From CAZCVI01 sp964502145 (GTDB lineage Bacteria; Acidobacteriota; Aminicenantia; UBA2199), in contig CAZCVI010000123.1 of assembly GCA_964502145.1 (NCBI GenBank), forward strand, positions 1 through 16,403: a DNA stretch of 16,403 nucleotides, given 5' to 3'. Positions 6,691-13,318 of this stretch are shown piece after piece (position 1 is the first letter of the stretch; the number at the start of each line of letters is the position of its first letter). The notes beneath the pieces were generated by a model. That model saw only the letters and a program-made list of their open reading frames with translations. It searched no databases and was not told where the DNA came from. The translations under genes and the position numbers were made by a program.

Positions 6691-6998
6691 GAAAGAGATC
6701 GCCGATCACTTTGAAAGAGATCGCCGATCACTTCGAAAGGGATCGCTGATCATTTTGAAAGTAATCGCCGATCACTTTGAAAGAGATCGCCGATCACATC
6801 GAAAGGGATCGCCGATCACTTCGAAAGAGATCGCCGATCACTCCGAAAGAGATCGCCGATCACTTCGAAAGAGATCGCCGATCACTCCGAAAGGGATCGC
6901 CGATCACTCCAAAAGAGATCGACGATCACTTCGAAAGGGATCGCCGATCAGTTGGAAAGAGATCGCTGATCACTTTAAAAGGGATCGGCGATGAGTCG
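6691..6998. repeat. 14-copy 22-bp tandem repeat of palindromic units
   Basis: Units start every 22 bp from 6691 to 6977 with no spacers. The consensus is GAAAGAGATCGCCGAT followed by CACTTC. Each unit contains GATCG-C-CGATC, a palindrome around one central base, and the linker CTTCGAAAG or CTTTGAAAG is also (nearly) symmetric. Most units have two GATC sites. The edge units are the most degenerate (the last reads AAAAGGGATCGGCGAT), as expected for an old satellite array. Because 22 is not a multiple of 3 and the unit lacks stop codons, chance ORFs run through it in several frames. It resembles an iteron or partition-type protein-binding array rather than a gene. Confidence 0.92.
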
Positions 6999-7705
6999 GC
7001 GATAATCTGGTTTTGAAGAGGAAAGTTGTTGGTTAGCATTTTCAAGTGCAAGGATTGAACTCAAAAATAATAAGGAAGAGTTTTGAAACTCCTGTGGTAA
7101 TTACTTTTCCCACTCCCTAATACAGATCAATTCCACCAGTATTTTATTTACGTTTTACCGGGTAACTCGCATCCGCTTTGTAATGACAGCGTTTTTTATG
7201 GCTGATGGCAATATAAAAATGCCAGTTGAGTTCTGCTTAAAAGGCTTTTTCACTACCGCGAAGAACGCTGATAACAAATGGTTTTAAGATTGAATCGCGT
7301 CAATGCCGCTAATTTTGCTTTTGAATGGGAGTAATGGTGTTTGACCATTTTAAGGGAGATCGTTGAAATTTGAGCCATTTCTGACGATCACCCCAAAAGC
7401 ATGAATTAATCAAGGTTTTGGTGCTTTTTACCCGATATTTTATTCTGGACATGGGCAAAAAACTGCACTTGGAGCTTGGATGGAGTGTATTTCTTCTGCG
7501 GAACCATGTTTTCTGAAGTGGATTATTTTTGTTGATCTAAATTACGCATGGCAGTGCTATTTAAATGAATATCTCGACGTCTAACTGACCCAGTGGCATG
7601 GATTATCAAAAAGAAGGTTTTTGATCGGTCTAGCCTATTTAACCGCCAGACAAAATCTTAATTGCTAAAATACCATAACATTCAATAAAATACATGGAAA
7701 CAGCA
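6999..7705. other. Non-coding stretch right of the palindrome array
   Basis: No reading frame of credible length or composition is present. One feature stands out: 7352-7401 contains AGGGAGATCG and GACGATCACCCCAAAAG, which closely resemble parts of the 22-bp units (compare CGATCACTCCAAAAG at 6900-6914). It seems to be a stray decayed copy. The rest is AT-rich and holds nothing I can identify. It may be remains of a lost gene. Confidence 0.45.
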
Positions 7706-7734
7706 TTGACAGACGGATGGGGATTTCGTATAAT
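7706..7734 (+). promoter_or_regulatory. Perfect consensus sigma70 promoter of the HAD operon
   Basis: TTGACA (7706-7711) and TATAAT (7729-7734) are separated by exactly 17 bp: 12 of 12 consensus bases at ideal spacing. Transcription should begin near 7741, so the HAD protein cannot start at the in-frame ATG 7694 and the start at 7817 is preferred. Confidence 0.88.
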
Positions 7735-7754
7735 TAAAACGATTGCCAAAGACT

Positions 7755-7775
7755 GCCTGACAGGCAACACGTTGC
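7755..7775. promoter_or_regulatory. Two overlapping palindromes in the leader, candidate operator
   Basis: GCCTG-A-CAGGC (7755-7765) overlaps GCAAC-AC-GTTGC (7764-7775). Both are perfect inverted repeats and lie about 15-35 nt after the expected transcription start of a consensus-strength promoter. They could bind a repressor, or form small hairpins in the mRNA leader. A similar string (CTGACAG then AACACGTTG) occurs at 6431-6449. Confidence 0.4.
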
Positions 7776-7816
7776 AAGACAATTTGAAAGAAGACAATTG
7801 TAAAGAAGGAAAAACA

Positions 7817-8350
7817 ATGAAAAGGTTGAGAAGAGTTATTTTTTTGGACATTGACGGGGTGTTGCAACCCAATGGAAGCCAATATCGCTTCGACCATGAT
7901 TTGAAAGAATTGGTCAAGGAGTTGGCTGTCCAATATAATAATAACGACTACTTGGAAATGGACCGCTATGATCTGGGCGCGGTGAAATACGACTGGGACA
8001 CGGGCGCGGTGGAACGATTAAGACAATTATGTATCAAAGCCCCAGCGGAAATCATCATCAGTTCGGATTGGCGACGGTATAACAAGTTACCACGATTAAA
8101 AGACTATTTTAAACTGCATGATCTGGATCAATATGTTAAAGGAGTGATTGCTCAGATTGAGGGGAAATATCGTTGCGGCGAAGTAGAGGACTATCTGCTA
8201 AAAAACCCGGATATTCATCGCTTTGTCATTCTTGACGATGCCAATACCAGGGATTTTGAAGCACACTACCCGGAACAATTTGTCTATTGTCCAAGCATTT
8301 TTAATGAGGACTGTTATAAAAAAGCATTACGTATTCTCAGGAAAAAATAA
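7817..8350 (+). CDS. HAD-superfamily phosphatase-like protein (Swiss-Army-Knife RNA-repair HAD type)
   Basis: The 177-residue protein starts at ATG 7817, preceded by AAGAAGGA; upstream in-frame ATG 7694 lies before the promoter. HAD motif I is FLDIDGVL at 9-16 (nucleophile Asp and acid Asp two apart), motif II is IIISSDWRR near 80, and the acidic motif IV is FVILDDAN near 140. The spacing and the SSDWRR signature match the HAD domain found in Swiss Army Knife RNA-repair proteins and stand-alone relatives, which are predicted phosphatases acting on nucleic acid ends or nucleotides. The substrate is not known. The next gene starts 80 bp downstream on the same strand, so the two are probably cotranscribed. 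Confidence 0.85.
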   Translation: MKRLRRVIFLDIDGVLQPNGSQYRFDHDLKELVKELAVQYNNNDYLEMDRYDLGAVKYDWDTGAVERLRQLCIKAPAEIIISSDWRRYNKLPRLKDYFKLHDLDQYVKGVIAQIEGKYRCGEVEDYLLKNPDIHRFVILDDANTRDFEAHYPEQFVYCPSIFNEDCYKKALRILRKK

Positions 8351-8430
8351 AAATGATGTTGCCCGTTTGGGGGCTCACCGCAAAGAGACCGAATAGAACG
8401 TCCCTCACCCCGGGCTAAAAAGAGGCCAAC

Positions 8431-9534
8431 ATGACAGAGTATAAACATTTTGATCCCCAATGGCGGGATGATTTTTTTGATGAGGTTGTTTTTGATATTC
8501 CCCTATTGTTACCGACACAAACAGCTCCTGATGGCCAATTATGGGTGGCCAAACAGCCGGTTCGTGGCGAAGAAATTTTCGGCGAATACCAGGAATATAA
8601 AAAACTTAGGATTATCACGGCGATAGTCAAAAGAAATCCAGAGATGTCGCAGATGGTGTTTCGAGACAGCGAGAACAACGTGGTACCCAAGGACAGTCCG
8701 GTCTATGATTTTATTTTTCCGCCCAAAGCCTGGATGAGCAATAACGCGGAGGAACTCAGCACGATGTATTATGCGGCGAAAGAAGCCCGGGGGGATATCC
8801 TGGTGGGTGGATTGGGACTGGCTATTTTCCCGCAAATAATTTTTTACTTGCAACGACCAGTTAATTCCATTACTATCATCGAGGAGAATGCGCGGGTCAT
8901 TGAGATTATCACGGATTGCTGGTTGAACAAGATCGAGCCGCAATTCCGCGATAAAATTACACTCATAGAATCCTCCTATGAAGACTATGCCGCGAGCACA
9001 GAGAGTCGCTTTGATATGATCTACCTTGATTTATGGGAGGATTCCGATCCGCGGTTCCTGGCGTATATCAATTTCCTGGTGAATCTCTCCGAACCGCTGT
9101 GTAAACCGGAAGGTTTCATTCGATGCTGGGGGTATAATCTGGCGGTGAAAGCGTTTGTCAAGCAAATCCAGATTTTCGAGAGGGATGATATTGATATTGC
9201 AAAAATCCCGCAACATATTGATCCGACGTTATTAACGTATGCGTTATGGCGCAATCCACTGGAAGGCCAAGAGTTGACGAGTGAAATGTATGAAAAAAAA
9301 GCTCAAGAACTGGCAGAAACAGTGGCTGTACGAAGAGAGGATTATGATCGCAACCGTTGTTTCTCCCCTTTTACCCGTAGCCGGATGGAAGCCTATCAAA
9401 AATTACCGCTGTTAAATTACGCCCGACGCCACCAACCAGAAGAAGAACCAGAGGAAGCAGAACAAGTTGAAGCAGAACAAGTTGAAGAAAAACAAGGGGA
9501 AGAAAAACATACTGTAGAAGAATCTACAGAATAG
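8431..9534 (+). CDS. Spermidine-synthase-like class I methyltransferase-fold protein
   Basis: The protein has 367 residues with a good ribosome site (AAGAGG) before the ATG. The Rossmann-type SAM-binding core is visible: motif I ILVGGLGLAIFPQ (123-135), the acidic end of strand 2 at ITIIEEN (E151 or E152), and FDMIYLDLWED (194-204). The layout resembles the aminopropyltransferase/spermidine-synthase-like group, but I see no typical polyamine-site signature. It may be a methyltransferase of unknown substrate. The last 35 residues are a Glu/Gln-rich, surely disordered tail made by a 15-bp DNA repeat (9454-9513). It follows the HAD gene and is probably in its operon. Confidence 0.75.
   Translation: MTEYKHFDPQWRDDFFDEVVFDIPLLLPTQTAPDGQLWVAKQPVRGEEIFGEYQEYKKLRIITAIVKRNPEMSQMVFRDSENNVVPKDSPVYDFIFPPKAWMSNNAEELSTMYYAAKEARGDILVGGLGLAIFPQIIFYLQRPVNSITIIEENARVIEIITDCWLNKIEPQFRDKITLIESSYEDYAASTESRFDMIYLDLWEDSDPRFLAYINFLVNLSEPLCKPEGFIRCWGYNLAVKAFVKQIQIFERDDIDIAKIPQHIDPTLLTYALWRNPLEGQELTSEMYEKKAQELAETVAVRREDYDRNRCFSPFTRSRMEAYQKLPLLNYARRHQPEEEPEEAEQVEAEQVEEKQGEEKHTVEESTE
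9454..9513 (+). repeat. 15-bp in-frame repeat coding an acidic tail
   Basis: Four 15-bp units follow one another: GAAGCAGAACAAGTT twice (9454-9483), then GAAGAAAAACAAGGG and GAAGAAAAACATACT. They encode EAEQV, EAEQV, EEKQG and EEKHT at the end of the methyltransferase-like protein. The unit number probably varies between strains. Confidence 0.85.
9512..9529 (-). terminator. Possible weak terminator of the minus-strand operon
   Basis: CTGTAG-N6-CTACAG is a perfect 6-bp inverted repeat inside the end of the plus-strand gene. Read on the minus strand it is followed by TATGTTTTTC, loosely like an intrinsic terminator for the operon ending at 9553. The stem is short and not GC-rich, so this is a weak call. 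Confidence 0.25.
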
Positions 9535-9552
9535 GAAAAGTTAAAATATCTT

Positions 9553-10476
9553 TTATCTTTTCCGCGCCTTTTTTTCCATCGGTAGAATGCAGTGGGTGAT
9601 GAATTTATTAACGGGTGTGGCTATGCCGTATTTTTCGCCAAGTTTGACCACTGTTCCGTTTTGATAGTCTATTTCTGATGGTTTTCCTTCCCAGACGTCG
9701 CGGGTTAATGAAGAGGTGGATTCGTAGGGTAATGAATCAATAAAAGAAACCGATTTTTCAACAATAGTGGGTTCCAGTGAAATACCCATCTTTTGGGCTA
9801 CATTATAAATCTCGGTCAGTAAGTCGACCATCATTTGCCGTGTTTCTGGTAATTCTCTGAGTTCACCGTAGTTGCATTTGGTAACGGCCAATAAAGCGCT
9901 CACACAGATAATAATAAATTTTTTCCATAGTTCAGCATTGATATTTTCAGAAAGAATTGAATGAATCCCGGCTGTTTCAAGCCATGTTTTGAGTTGGGTA
10001 GTTCGTGCCGAGAGGGTGCCATCGAGTTCTCCGAAAACAATGACTGGGTCAACGCCAAAATGAGAGATCACGCCGGGTGATGCAATTTTGCTGAATATGC
10101 GGCAGAGGCCGCCAATGACATTCTTTGGCCCGATAGTGTCCATGATCTCTTCGGCTGCCATCACGCCATTTTGCAGAGGAAGAATCACGGTGTTTTTATG
10201 TACGATCTCGGGTAACTGTTGGGCCATTTCTTTCACTTGCCATGCTTTTACGCCCATGATGATTAAATCTGCTTGGCCCATTGTTTTAATCGAATCAGTG
10301 GCATTGACGGTTTCAATTTTGAAATCGCCGAGAATACTTTTAACAGTTAAGCCATGGGTTTGCAGAGCGTTTAGATGTTCCCCTCTGGCAAAAAAAGTGA
10401 CCTCGTTGCCCGCTTTGGCCAGTTTCCCACCAAAGTATCCGCCGACGCCACCGCTACCGATTATTGAAATTTTCAT
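9553..10476 (-). CDS. 2-dehydropantoate 2-reductase family protein (PanE/ApbA-like)
   Basis: The 307 residues match the ketopantoate reductase family in length and layout. They have an NADP-binding GSGGVGGYFG (7-16), LQNG (101-104), WKKF with the catalytic-type Lys near 186, and EIDYQNG near the C-terminus, holding the conserved Glu. The family reduces 2-oxo acids with NADPH; PanE makes pantoate for CoA synthesis. The two Asn that follow the catalytic Lys in E. coli PanE (KLAVNCVIN) are Ile and Ala here (KFIIICVSA). True ketopantoate specificity is therefore uncertain, and another 2-oxo acid is possible. The ATG at 10476 has an AAGGAG ribosome site, 21 nt after the nitroreductase stop, so they form an operon. 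Confidence 0.87.
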   Translation of the reverse strand: MKISIIGSGGVGGYFGGKLAKAGNEVTFFARGEHLNALQTHGLTVKSILGDFKIETVNATDSIKTMGQADLIIMGVKAWQVKEMAQQLPEIVHKNTVILPLQNGVMAAEEIMDTIGPKNVIGGLCRIFSKIASPGVISHFGVDPVIVFGELDGTLSARTTQLKTWLETAGIHSILSENINAELWKKFIIICVSALLAVTKCNYGELRELPETRQMMVDLLTEIYNVAQKMGISLEPTIVEKSVSFIDSLPYESTSSLTRDVWEGKPSEIDYQNGTVVKLGEKYGIATPVNKFITHCILPMEKKARKR

Positions 10477-10497
10477 TGTTGTACTCCTTGTCTTTTT

Positions 10498-11115
10498 CTA
10501 CCATCCGTTATGATGAACCCTCTCGCTGACGTTGATTGCCTTTTGTTTTAGAATTTTGGCATTCTCGGCTTTATAGCCAATGGGAATAATGGCGGCGATT
10601 TCCAAGTGGGCTGGAATTTGGAGCTTTTCTTTGATGGACGCAATGTTCTGAGGGATAAAGGTGACCCCGTAGACATCAAACTCAGCCAAACTCAATAGCA
10701 CATTTTCAATACAACACCAGATGGAAGCCAAACAATTCAAATCATAAATAGTCTGGGCTTTGTCTACCCTGGTTTTGGGTTTAAATACGGCAATCAGTAC
10801 CAGCGGTGCGGTCAGGATCATCTTTTTCTGTTTGGGAATGGCATCCAGGTACATCTCTTTCTTGATGGTGTCTTCATTTTCAAACAATTTCTCCAGGTCA
10901 GGGAGGTTGATATCCTTGTCCAAGTTCTCGGATTCAATAATTTTTAGCTTGGCTTCGAGAGTGGATATGATTATAAAATCCCACTCTCTGAGATGGTTAT
11001 AAGAGGGTGCCTTAAACCCATTCGTTATGGCATAGTCAATGATTTCTTGGGGGATTTCTTTATCCAGAAAATCCCGGATAGTGCGTCTTTTATTGATTAC
11101 GTCTGCAAATTCCAT
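10498..11115 (-). CDS. Nitroreductase family protein
   Basis: This protein has 205 residues with the N-terminal family signature RRTIRDF (10-16), then IDYAITNGFKAPSYNHLREW, where relatives have the FMN-contacting 'APS..N.Q.W' segment. Near the C-terminus IAAIIPIGY matches the family's conserved end. Family members are FMN-dependent homodimers that use NAD(P)H to reduce nitro compounds, quinones or flavins. The natural substrate here is unknown. The ATG at 11115 has GAGGG upstream. It is the first gene of an operon with the ketopantoate-reductase-like gene, driven by the promoter at 11256-11284 with a leader of about 135 nt. Confidence 0.85.
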   Translation of the reverse strand: MEFADVINKRRTIRDFLDKEIPQEIIDYAITNGFKAPSYNHLREWDFIIISTLEAKLKIIESENLDKDINLPDLEKLFENEDTIKKEMYLDAIPKQKKMILTAPLVLIAVFKPKTRVDKAQTIYDLNCLASIWCCIENVLLSLAEFDVYGVTFIPQNIASIKEKLQIPAHLEIAAIIPIGYKAENAKILKQKAINVSERVHHNGW

Positions 11116-11255
11116 ATTTTCGCCCTCGTATTTTGGGAATGATTATGTTGCTGCCAGTTAAGAAAGTGTCGGCAAGCGGCTGCTACTGGCCCGAAAAGTC
11201 CTGATACCCAATCATCGGTTATTTTATTCATCACACTCCATTGTTATCAAACCCA

Positions 11256-11284
11256 ATTATAAAGAAAATGATAAATACTGTCAA
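11256..11284 (-). promoter_or_regulatory. Perfect consensus sigma70 promoter of the nitroreductase operon
   Basis: On the minus strand TTGACA (11284-11279) and TATAAT (11261-11256) are spaced by exactly 17 bp. Transcription would start near 11248. The leader holds the inverted repeat GCCAGT/ACTGGC (11154-11159 and 11186-11191), which could fold but is not followed by a T run. The promoter lies next to the large hairpin element at 11301-11490. Confidence 0.85.
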
Positions 11285-11300
11285 CCCAAAAAGATGACCT

Positions 11301-11490
11301 GGATTCACCGCCAAGTTTTAAAAAGAGCCATGGATAACTGTGGCACGCTGGACTATCTGGACATACTGGACTTCCTGGACATACTGGACAAGCTGGAAAA
11401 ATCAACGGTTTTGTGAAGTCCAGTAAGTCCAGTATGTCCAGATAGTCCATATCGTCCACAATGATTTCATAAATTTGGCGGTGGATTTAG
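11301..11490. repeat. Large imperfect inverted repeat with 9-bp units
   Basis: The inner arms 11349-11373 and 11425-11449 are perfectly complementary over 25 bp. They are made of 9-bp units of the form CTGGAC followed by TAT, ATA, TTC, ATA and AAG. Outside them pairing resumes: CACCGCCAAGTTT (11306-11318) against AAATTTGGCGGTG (11471-11483), and TGTGG (11339-11343) against CCACA (11456-11460). The whole element can fold into one long stem of about 190 nt. It lies between two divergent operons. It could be a MITE-like or REP-like non-autonomous element or a structured RNA; I see no target-site duplication. I see no gene in 11116-11645. Confidence 0.75.
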
Positions 11491-11623
11491 GATGAATGGC
11501 CTGTTCCAGAAAAAAGTTTTGGCTTGATTGTGAAGCCAAGAAATTTTAGACAACTTGTATTTTATTTTATTTTATGTTAAGACTTATACTTATACATTAT
11601 TGAAGACTGAGCATTAAAAGATA

Positions 11624-11640
11624 CCGGTTCAACCGGAGGT
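11624..11640 (+). promoter_or_regulatory. Palindrome overlapping the ribosome site of the CheY-like gene
   Basis: CCGGTT-C-AACCGG (11624-11636) is a perfect inverted repeat that shares its last bases with the Shine-Dalgarno GGAGGT (11635-11640), five bases before the ATG. A CCGG/CCGG stem with a TTCAA loop could tie up part of the ribosome site, or the site may bind a repressor. No clear -10/-35 pair is seen in the AT-rich DNA upstream. Confidence 0.35.
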
Positions 11641-11645
11641 AAAAT

Positions 11646-12014
11646 ATGGCAAAAATATTAATTGTTGACGATTCAAGGTTTGCACGCCTGAAACTATCAG
11701 AGAATATCAAGGAAGGCGGCTTTGAAATCAGCGAAGCCGCAGATGGCGAAGAAGGATTAAAACGGGTACGGGAGGAGAAACCAGACATTATTATCTGCGA
11801 TCTACTAATGCCGGTGATGGATGGGTTCGGCTTTCTTGAACAGTTAAAACTGGAGGGTTTTACAATCCCGGTTTTGATCCTGACCTCGGATATCCAGGAC
11901 AAAACACGGGAAAAAGCATTGGAAAAGGGTGCTATTGGCCTGATCAACAAACCCCCGAAATACACGGAAGTTATCGAACAACTCCACGAAATATTAAGAG
12001 AACGCACATGCTAA
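11646..12014 (+). CDS. CheY-like single-domain response regulator
   Basis: The 122-residue protein is one receiver domain with no output domain. The acidic pocket is D8-D9 (LIVDDSR), the phosphoacceptor is D52 (IIICDLLMP), the switch Thr is T80 (ILTSD), and the conserved Lys is K102 (NKPP). A GGAGGT ribosome site precedes ATG 11646. The gene overlaps the following CheC-like gene by 7 nt, so the two proteins are likely made in fixed ratio; CheC-type phosphatases act on CheY-phosphate, which makes this a natural pair. No flagellar or chemoreceptor gene is in the window, so the output need not be motility. Confidence 0.93.
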   Translation: MAKILIVDDSRFARLKLSENIKEGGFEISEAADGEEGLKRVREEKPDIIICDLLMPVMDGFGFLEQLKLEGFTIPVLILTSDIQDKTREKALEKGAIGLINKPPKYTEVIEQLHEILRERTC

Positions 12015-12631
12015 AATTAACAGCGATGCAGGTTGATGCACTCACCGAAATTGTCAATATCGGTGTGGGTCGAGCAGCCAGTTCGCTGAGCGATATTATC
12101 GGCGCACATATCCTGCTCAAAGTACCGGCGGTCAATATATTCCCCCTTTCCAAACTACCTGATATATTATCCAGTTTTCATAATGGGAAATTAGTATCTG
12201 TGTTGCAAGGGTTCCAAGGGGATTTTAGCGGGACATCAGCCCTGGTTTTCCCGCCAGAAAGCGCTCTCCGACTGGTAACAGCCCTAACCGGGAACGACTC
12301 CCTTTCCCCCACGATGGATGCGGTGCGTAGCGGCACCCTGGTAGAAGTAGGCAATATCATCATTAACGCCATTCTGGGCACAATGGGGAATATGTTGGAA
12401 AGCAACTTCATCTTCTCGCTACCGGAATACCGGGAAATCAAAAACCTGGCAGATGCGATTGGACTGGACCCTAAAAGCATTAAAGAGGGACTCATACTAC
12501 TGGCTGAAGCCAATTTCAACATCAGTTCCCTGGAAATCAACGGCTATATTTTTATCCTCTTCAAATTACAAAGTATTACGAATCTGGTAGATATGATTAA
12601 CCACTCGATTAAAACAAGCTCTGCCACATAA
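12008..12631 (+). CDS. cheC: CheC-like CheY-phosphate phosphatase
   Basis: The protein has 207 residues with the two signature helices of the CheC/CheX/FliY family: E14-x-x-N17 in EIVNIGVGRAASSLSD and E113-x-x-N116 in EVGNIIINAILGTMGN. The Glu and Asn of each supply the residues that remove phosphate from a receiver domain. Both halves keep the E/N pair, as in active CheC. The ATG lies inside the CheY-like gene (7-nt overlap). The partner receiver is probably that neighbour, but the REC domains of the convergent genes are also possible. It ends only 13 nt before the convergent REC gene, with no evident terminator between. Confidence 0.9.
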   Translation: MLKLTAMQVDALTEIVNIGVGRAASSLSDIIGAHILLKVPAVNIFPLSKLPDILSSFHNGKLVSVLQGFQGDFSGTSALVFPPESALRLVTALTGNDSLSPTMDAVRSGTLVEVGNIIINAILGTMGNMLESNFIFSLPEYREIKNLADAIGLDPKSIKEGLILLAEANFNISSLEINGYIFILFKLQSITNLVDMINHSIKTSSAT

Positions 12632-12644
12632 GATACCCAATAGA

Positions 12645-13271
12645 TTATAAAATCCCCTTCTTGCGCTTTATTTCATCCAGTTGGGGTTTAACCTCTTTTT
12701 CAAAACATTCGGGGCATATGGAATGGGTAAAACGGGCATCGGTTGTTTTTGAGATATAACTTTCCACCTGCTGCCAGTAGTTTTGATCGTCGCGGATTTT
12801 TTTACAATACGAACAGATAGGAAGGATTCCCTGTAGCGTTTTAATATGGTCCAGAGCGTCTTGGAGTTTTTGAACATGTCGCGACAGATCGGTTTGCAAT
12901 TGCACGACCCGGCGTCCGACTTGGACCCTGGCACGTAGTTCGTCGTTATCAAAAGGTTTGGTAATATAATCATCGGCTCCAGCTTCCAGACCAATCACGA
13001 TATCCTCTTTGCTGCCTCGTCCGGTGAGTAGAATAATATAAAGGGGCCGCGCCGATGTTTCTGCGTGACGAAGTTTGCGACATATTTCTATGCCGTCCAA
13101 ACCGGGCATCACCCAATCTAAGATTACGAGGGAAGGGGCATCCTGGTCTTGCAAGATATTCCAAGCGGCAGTTCCATCGCTGACAGACAGAACATCATAA
13201 CCCCACTTGAGCAGGATACTCTGCAAAATTATCCGCGAGGTCACATCATCTTCTGCAACCAATATTCTCAT
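12645..13271 (-). CDS. Response regulator with coiled coil and Cys/His-rich C-terminus
   Basis: Residues 1-120 are a receiver domain: E7-D8-D9 acidic pocket (LVAEDDVTSR), phosphoacceptor D52 (LVILDWVMP), T83 (ILLTGR) and K105 (YITKPF). A predicted coiled coil follows at about 112-148 (VQLQTDLSRHVQKLQDALDH). The tail has ILPICSYCKKIRDD (C153, C156) and THSICPEC (H183, C186, C189), which looks like a metal-binding or redox module. This tail is widespread at the ends of sensory and response-regulator proteins, with unknown function. The ATG lies 47 bp after the Hpt-REC gene on the same strand. The REC starts MRILVAEDD-x-TSR, as the REC of that neighbour also does, so the two domains are probably duplicates. 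Confidence 0.9.
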   Translation of the reverse strand: MRILVAEDDVTSRIILQSILLKWGYDVLSVSDGTAAWNILQDQDAPSLVILDWVMPGLDGIEICRKLRHAETSARPLYIILLTGRGSKEDIVIGLEAGADDYITKPFDNDELRARVQVGRRVVQLQTDLSRHVQKLQDALDHIKTLQGILPICSYCKKIRDDQNYWQQVESYISKTTDARFTHSICPECFEKEVKPQLDEIKRKKGIL

Positions 13272-13318
13272 TTTTTCACCATATCCCAGCCTATCATATC
13301 AAGACATCGCGGTTAGGC

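Noticed and set aside
6691..6998. CRISPR array
   Set aside because: The 22-bp units follow directly with no unique spacers, and no cas gene is present in the window.
6755..7016. Two overlapping 79-residue Arg/Ser/Asp-rich ORFs within the repeat array
   Set aside because: The 22-bp unit has no stop codon and shifts frame at each copy, so open frames arise automatically. Both frames encode the same low-complexity cycle, and no ribosome site precedes them.
7694..7816. Longer N-terminus for the HAD protein from ATG 7694
   Set aside because: The extension would lie across the consensus promoter (7706-7734) and has no ribosome site. ATG 7817 follows AAGAAGGA and sits just before HAD motif I.
9534..9563. 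GGAAAAG/CTTTTCC inverted repeat between convergent genes as a two-way terminator
   Set aside because: The stem is AT-rich with a 16-nt loop and no adjacent T run, too weak to call.
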